Below are positions 15,669 through 19,606 of a stretch of 19,606 bases of DNA, piece by piece. Under the pieces are notes generated by a model, which saw only the letters and a list, made by a program, of their open reading frames with translations, made no database searches and was not told the origin of the DNA. The DNA is taken from assembly GCA_028819675.1 (NCBI GenBank), contig JAPPKT010000503.1, positions 1 to 19,606 of the forward strand. The letters are read 5' to 3'. Origin of the DNA: Caldilineaceae bacterium. Its GTDB lineage: Bacteria > Chloroflexota > Anaerolineae > Caldilineales > Caldilineaceae. Both the position numbers and the translations under genes were made by a program. Position 1 is the stretch's first letter. Each line of letters opens with the position of its first letter.

Positions 15669-17596
15669 AGTTCGACTCCTGTCAGCGTCCTTTCATCGCC
15701 CACGCGGCGGGTGACGCGACGTGCGTCGAGTTCTTCCAGGAGCGCTTGGGCGTATTTGCGGCTGGTGTCAAGCAGATCGCGTACGTCGGCGAGCGTAATT
15801 GCTCCTTTGGCTTGGGCGAGGGCAATCGTTTTCTGTGTGGCAACGGCGAAATCCTCTTGGCGGAAATAGACAGAGCCGGGAAGCCGGACGATGATCTCCC
15901 GCTCTACCAGTGATTCCAACAGATTCTCATCACCGTCCAATAGACTGAGCGTGTCGATTTCATTGGGCGGGCTGAACGGCGCGTCGGCATAGGACTGAAG
16001 CGTTCGGTCAACCGCCCGCTGTTGTGCGGGCGAGTAGCGGACGGTGTGGGAAAGCAACCGGACTGTGTATTCCTCGTCAGCTACCATACCGTCTTCATTT
16101 GCCTGTCGGGTCAAGTCGTTGAAAGCGCGATGGGGCAGCTCCTTGCGCACGCCGCCTGCTCCGACCACCCGCAGCCGGCTGCGCACTTCGCTGCGGGGCA
16201 TTCCTTGCCGCAAAGGGAAGCGGAGATGGAACTCGTCAAGGAGTAGCTGCATATCGGCGACAGTTTGCTGGTAGGCCGATTCGCTGATGAGGAGTCGCCG
16301 GTCATCCAGCCCACGCATCGGGCCGTTTTCGAGAAGTTGCCGGATAGCCTCAGCCGCAATCCCTTTATCGAGTCCGGAAGCGGCGATCAGCTCTTGTTCC
16401 GAGAGCAGCGGTTCCCGCTCCAGACTCTGCAGCACAACTTCATCGGGGCTTCCCTGGGACAGCGTTTCCAGCCTGGCGATGGCCGTCGGGTCGTTTCGCC
16501 GGTAGCGCCGGCGCGGGTGGGGATCCAGGATTTCGCCGCCACCGAGGGTAAGGCTGGGAGATGGTTGGCGCAGAATGAATCGGTCCCCTGCGGCCACTAG
16601 AATCGGGCGGTCCAGTCTCAACTGCAGCCATCCCTCGCCTCCTGGAAGCAGCTCGTCGGCAGCAAGGAGCCGTATATGGGCTGGCGTCTCAGACGCTCCG
16701 CTGAACAGGTCTACGGCTGTGTTGTGCCGCAGTGGTTTGGGCGCGTCGGGCAGCAGACGGAAGGAGACATCGAGCAGGCGCGTTGCCCGCAGCGTACCCG
16801 GCGTCACCGCAACCTGGCCGCGGCGGATTTCGTCGGTGGCGATGCCGCTTAGATTGACGGCGACGCGGCTGCCCGGCAATGCGCGTTCGATTTCCTGCTT
16901 GTGCGTTTGCAGGGCGCGCACGCGTCCTGAAGGCCCGTCGGGAAGAATATCCACCGGCTCGCCCACGGCAAGATGCCCATCGCTCAGCGTGCCGGTTACG
17001 ATTGTGCCAAAACCGGGCAAGCTGAAAATACGGTCGATGGGCAACCGCGGACGGCCTCGATCGCGGCGGGGAGGCAGCGCTGTTAAGGCGCTTGCCAGGG
17101 CCGAACGCAGTTGGTCCAGGCCTTCGCCGTCCTGCGCACTCACAGGGACGATGGGGGCGCCTTCCAGGCGTGTTCCGGTCAGAATCTCCTGAATGTCGAG
17201 CTCGATCAGCTCCAGCCACTCAGGGTCGTCGATCAAGTCTGTCTTTGTCAGGGCGACCAAGCCCTCGGGAAGCGCCAGCAGGTCCAGAATGGCGAGGTGT
17301 TCGCGGGTCTGGGGCATGACCCCCTCGTCTGCGGCGATGACGAGAAGTGCGGCGTCGATGCTGCCAACACCGGCAAGCATATTCTTGATGAAATCGATAT
17401 GGCCTGGGACGTCTACAATGCTGACAGGCTCAAGAGTACCGTCGGGCATTGCCAGGTCCATCCAGGCAAAGCCGAGCACGATGGTGAGCCCGCGACGCTG
17501 TTCTTCCTCGAGACGGTCGGGGTTAGTTCCCGTAAGCGCCTGGACCAGGGTCGACTTGCCGTGGTCCACATGTCCTGCGGTGGCGATTACCCGCAT
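15665..17596 (-). CDS. selB: Selenocysteine-specific translation elongation factor SelB
   Basis: SelB is the EF-Tu-like GTPase that carries selenocysteyl-tRNA to the ribosome at UGA codons marked by a SECIS hairpin. The 643 residues show the GTPase motifs GHVDHGKS (8-15), RGLTI (35-39), DVPGH (62-66) and TKTD (117-120), and a beta-barrel domain with [13 protein letters not shown] long C-terminal half of winged-helix repeats binds the SECIS in characterised SelB and separates it from EF-Tu. The family length is about 600-650, so it is complete. No ribosome binding site is visible; the ATG overlaps the stop of the upstream coiled-coil gene (TGATG), so translation is probably coupled. I saw no selA, selD or selC nearby. 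Confidence 0.95.
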   Translation of the reverse strand: MRVIATAGHVDHGKSTLVQALTGTNPDRLEEEQRRGLTIVLGFAWMDLAMPDGTLEPVSIVDVPGHIDFIKNMLAGVGSIDAALLVIAADEGVMPQTREHLAILDLLALPEGLVALTKTDLIDDPEWLELIELDIQEILTGTRLEGAPIVPVSAQDGEGLDQLRSALASALTALPPRRDRGRPRLPIDRIFSLPGFGTIVTGTLSDGHLAVGEPVDILPDGPSGRVRALQTHKQEIERALPGSRVAVNLSGIATDEIRRGQVAVTPGTLRATRLLDVSFRLLPDAPKPLRHNTAVDLFSGASETPAHIRLLAADELLPGGEGWLQLRLDRPILVAAGDRFILRQPSPSLTLGGGEILDPHPRRRYRRNDPTAIARLETLSQGSPDEVVLQSLEREPLLSEQELIAASGLDKGIAAEAIRQLLENGPMRGLDDRRLLISESAYQQTVADMQLLLDEFHLRFPLRQGMPRSEVRSRLRVVGAGGVRKELPHRAFNDLTRQANEDGMVADEEYTVRLLSHTVRYSPAQQRAVDRTLQSYADAPFSPPNEIDTLSLLDGDENLLESLVEREIIVRLPGSVYFRQEDFAVATQKTIALAQAKGAITLADVRDLLDTSRKYAQALLEELDARRVTRRVGDERTLTGVEL

Positions 17597-18903
17597 CAGG
17601 TGCGGTTCTGTGACGGCTCAGAAGAGACGATTCCGGCCGTGCGCGGCGTGCTATTGTTCTGACGGGCGTACAGTTCGGCGGTGCGGCGCTGCTTCTGCCA
17701 TTCCTCTTCCAAGTCTTTCATCGTATCGTCCCTTTCTTCAAGGGCCGTCTGCAGACCGTCGAGCCAGAGCTGGGCCGCGCTGATATACCTGCCGCCGTAT
17801 TGTTCCTGCAGCTTCCAAAGGAGGCGCAGCATCTCTTCGTGGACGCGCAGGTCGTGCAGAATCGGAGGGAGGTGATCCAGTAGCTCCTTATTGTTTTTCT
17901 CCTGTTCCCTCCACAGGTGCTCCTGCCGGAGACCCTCGCGACGGCTTCGTTTTTCGTATTCCTCTTGAAAATCCTCCATTTCGCGCCGCATGCGTTCTTC
18001 AGCAAGACGCTGCAGCTCTTGCACCTGGGTCTGGTCGCGACGAATGTTCTCCTGAAACTCCGGGATCGTATTTGCAGCTCGCCGGGCGGTTTCCACGGTT
18101 TGGGAAAAGGACTGCAGACGCTCCTCATTCTTGCTAACGACCGACTGCTGATCGTCTATGATTTCCTGCCAGCGGGTGAGAACCTGTAAGCGTTCGACGA
18201 CTTCGACACGCAGCCGTTCCATGAACTGCTGTTGCTCTTCACGGATCTCGGCAAAGACGGGGCGCCAGCGCTCAATCTCAGAGCTCATGCGGCGGTCGGC
18301 ATCCTCCAGGACGGAGAAGCGTCCGGTGAAGGCCTCGGTACGTTTGAACAGTTCGACGGTTTCCTGCTGTAACTGGGCGATACGTTTTGCGTCGCCCGTG
18401 CGCTGGTCGGCGAGAAACGGAATCTGGCGGGTACGCTCTTCGATTTCCTTGACAAGCAGATTCACCTGGTTTCGGCTCTCCATTATCATATCGACCAAGC
18501 GCTCTTCCTCGCCCTTGCGCATGTCGACCGCTTCTTCGATGCGACCGATGCGAGGCAGTTCACGTCTAACCTCACTGATTTCCCTGGTCAGGGCTTCCCT
18601 GTCTGCCAGCCTGGCGCGCTCATGTTCGCGAGCGGTTTGGGCCTGCCCCTCGTCGCTACGTTCGATCATCAGGCTGAGCTCCTGCTTGAAGCTCTCAATC
18701 TGCTGTTCCAACTGGGAGAATCTGCCCAATTGCGCGGTCGTAGATGCCAGGCGACCTTCAAGCTCCTGGATTCGACGCGCTTGTTCAACGATGTCCCCGC
18801 TCTGGCTTTCCAGTTGCTGTTGCAATCGGGAAATCTCCGCTCTATCGCGCCGATGTTCTTCATCGAGCCATGTTACGATCTGGGCTAGTTGGGCGTTGTC
18901 CAT
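17596..18903 (-). CDS. Coiled-coil protein of unknown function upstream of selB
   Basis: A 435-residue protein that I do not recognise as a named family. It is almost wholly helical and charged, with long heptad-like stretches (for example ISRLQQQLESQ at 24-34 and IQELEGRLASTTAQLGRF after residue 44). It is rich in Glu, Arg and Gln, poor in Gly and Pro, and has no signal peptide or membrane segment. The pattern suggests an extended cytoplasmic dimeric coiled coil for about 330 residues. A less charged segment (about 345-385, LDHLPPILHDLRVHEEMLRLLWKLQEQYGGRYISAAQLWLDGL) could form a small folded helical domain, before a disordered Ser/Thr/Asn tail. AGAAGGA precedes the ATG at 18903. It is the first gene of the operon with selB; a link to SelB function is not shown by the sequence. 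Confidence 0.82.
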   Translation of the reverse strand: MDNAQLAQIVTWLDEEHRRDRAEISRLQQQLESQSGDIVEQARRIQELEGRLASTTAQLGRFSQLEQQIESFKQELSLMIERSDEGQAQTAREHERARLADREALTREISEVRRELPRIGRIEEAVDMRKGEEERLVDMIMESRNQVNLLVKEIEERTRQIPFLADQRTGDAKRIAQLQQETVELFKRTEAFTGRFSVLEDADRRMSSEIERWRPVFAEIREEQQQFMERLRVEVVERLQVLTRWQEIIDDQQSVVSKNEERLQSFSQTVETARRAANTIPEFQENIRRDQTQVQELQRLAEERMRREMEDFQEEYEKRSRREGLRQEHLWREQEKNNKELLDHLPPILHDLRVHEEMLRLLWKLQEQYGGRYISAAQLWLDGLQTALEERDDTMKDLEEEWQKQRRTAELYARQNNSTPRTAGIVSSEPSQNRT

Positions 18904-19068
18904 TTTTCCTTCTTTCTTTCAGCACACCTGGCTGTTATGGGCGAACTCAAATAGGCTTTAATGGCAAGCGAACTGAACTCATTTTTGTTTCTGGCCCCTT
19001 CAACACACGGACTGGGGACGGATTCGGGCCTGTTGCCAACCTGTCCAATGAGGCATTGTGGAACCTAA

Positions 19069-19098
19069 ATTATACCACTCGCCAGAATGCAAAAACAA
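19069..19098 (-). promoter_or_regulatory. Promoter candidate for the coiled-coil/selB/AKR operon
   Basis: On the minus strand a perfect TATAAT (19074-19069) lies 18 bases after TTGTTT (19098-19093), whose second half is off consensus. Transcription would start near 19062, leaving a leader of about 160 bases before the ATG at 18903. No leader ORF or terminator hairpin was found in that stretch. Confidence 0.45.
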
Positions 19099-19135
19099 CA
19101 GTGAACCAATCAGAGCACAGGGCATACGCATCTTA

Positions 19136-19324
19136 ATGGGAGAGAACTTTGAGGAGATCGTCAGTTTTCCAAGCGGCTCGTTTACCTTTGGCGGCAATGC
19201 CGAATTTGGCGCCTTTATCTCGGCGTGGGAGGTTGAAAGCAAAGAGGCGCGAGGCGGGCAGGTTGTTCTGCGCATGGCCTTTACCCGTCCGCCTGTCGTC
19301 CTCATTCAAGACCCCGTGGACTGA
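19136..19324 (+). CDS. Possible small hypothetical protein
   Basis: A 62-codon open frame from the ATG at 19136, extendable upstream to 19058. It encodes an FPSGSFTFGGNAEFGAFISAWEV stretch and ends with VVLIQDPVD. Codon third positions are moderately GC-rich, as in the neighbouring genes. There is no good ribosome binding site and no family I recognise, and an opposite-strand frame covers the same bases. It may be a gene fragment or chance. Confidence 0.22.
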   Translation: MGENFEEIVSFPSGSFTFGGNAEFGAFISAWEVESKEARGGQVVLRMAFTRPPVVLIQDPVD

Positions 19325-19500
19325 GTTCCTGATGTTTCGGTGGCTGAGAGTGGAAGTCAGGAACAGTCCACCGTCGGAGGAAAAGACGGAATTCAGATTC
19401 GATTCAGATGCCTTGGGGGCTGATGCGAGCATTTCATTCATTGTGGATCGTTTGTCTTGGTGGTGTGGCACAGGCTTTCTCATGTGTGTGTTGGACGAGT

Positions 19501-19590
19501 GTTTACAAGTGTTTACGAGTGTTTACTAGCGTTTACAAGTGCTTACGAGTGTTTACGAGCGTTTACAAGTGTTTGCAAGCGTTTTCGTGT
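19501..19590. repeat. Tandem 10-bp repeat, nine units, consensus GTTTACRAGY
   Basis: Nine consecutive 10-base units start at 19501, 19511, and so on to 19581. GTTTAC is intact in six of them (19501, 19511, 19521, 19531, 19551 and 19561). Variation is concentrated at unit positions 7 (A/G/T) and 10 (T/C), and the last two units are degenerate. The preceding bases (GGACGAGT) look like a decayed tenth unit. The period is not a multiple of three, so it does not encode a peptide repeat. The 10-base spacing places each unit on nearly the same face of the DNA helix. It sits 16 bases from the window's right edge, and its role is unknown. Confidence 0.88.
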
Positions 19591-19606
19591 TGTCTTAGTG
19601 CAATTC

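Larger units (their letters stand above)
18904..19500. other. Upstream region of the coiled-coil/selB operon, mostly without genes
   Basis: About 600 bases with no gene I can name. It holds a promoter candidate on the minus strand (19098-19069), one doubtful small plus-strand ORF (19136-19324), and overlapping open frames on both strands with no ribosome binding site or family resemblance. ATTCAGAT occurs twice within 20 bases (19391-19409), probably by chance. No tRNA or terminator was recognised. Confidence 0.4.

Noticed and set aside
16575..17192. Long plus-strand open frame opposite selB (and similar ones opposite the coiled-coil gene)
   Set aside because: Arginine-, serine- and proline-rich translations with no family resemblance, fully overlapping well-supported genes; typical antisense shadows in GC-rich DNA.
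19133..19483. Minus-strand open frame of 116 codons near the right end
   Set aside because: No ribosome binding site, no recognisable family, and it overlaps an equally open plus-strand frame; nothing favours it.
18904..19500. A tRNA-Sec (selC) gene upstream of the selB operon
   Set aside because: No segment of about 90 bases with a cloverleaf, a TTCGA-like T-loop and a TCA anticodon could be made out by eye.

Overview
The window reads as chromosome of a moderately GC-rich, non-model bacterium. Uma2-family nuclease, SelB and an EndoQ-UvrD fusion together suggest Chloroflexota (Caldilineae/Anaerolineae-like) or a similar lineage. That placement is an inference from gene content and style, not from a marker gene. 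Nearly all the sequence is coding, and three transcription units are visible.

Left part (1-8394, all minus strand): an aromatic amino acid 'superoperon' transcribed right to left. The order is leader peptide, aroH (chorismate mutase), pheA (prephenate dehydratase), two tandem type I-beta DAHP synthases, tyrA (prephenate dehydrogenase), aroA (EPSP synthase), aroE (shikimate dehydrogenase) and trpB (cut by the window edge). It covers the entry step, two later shikimate steps and the branch points to Phe, Tyr and Trp. Upstream lies a near-consensus promoter (TTGACA-N17-TAATCT, 8394-8366). Next comes a 76-codon leader ORF containing nine Trp/Phe/Tyr codons within 15, then an intrinsic terminator (8054-8024) ahead of aroH. 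A segment just after the aromatic codons (8112-8104) can pair with the 5' arm of the terminator. This looks like ribosome-mediated attenuation sensing all three aromatic amino acids, and it is the most interesting item in the window. A second promoter-like sequence (6489-6462) sits before the first DAHP synthase. The two synthases differ at the positions that bind the feedback inhibitor Tyr in the Thermotoga enzyme.

Middle (8902-14630, plus strand): an SDR oxidoreductase, then a promoter (TTGAAA-N18-TATAAT, 9669-9698) driving a tightly coupled set with ATGA overlaps. These encode a Uma2-family nuclease-fold protein, an FMN nitroreductase-family protein, and a 1165-residue fusion of an EndoQ-like PHP/zinc-ribbon nuclease to a complete UvrD/PcrA-type helicase. 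The fusion is probably a DNA repair enzyme for deaminated or otherwise damaged DNA.

Right part (14703-18903, minus strand): an operon of a coiled-coil protein of unknown function, selB (selenocysteine-specific elongation factor) and an aldo/keto reductase, joined by overlapping stop and start codons. I saw no selA, selD or tRNA-Sec gene in the window. The last 700 bases carry a possible promoter for this operon, one doubtful small ORF, and nine tandem copies of a 10-bp GTTTACRAGY repeat close to the right edge.
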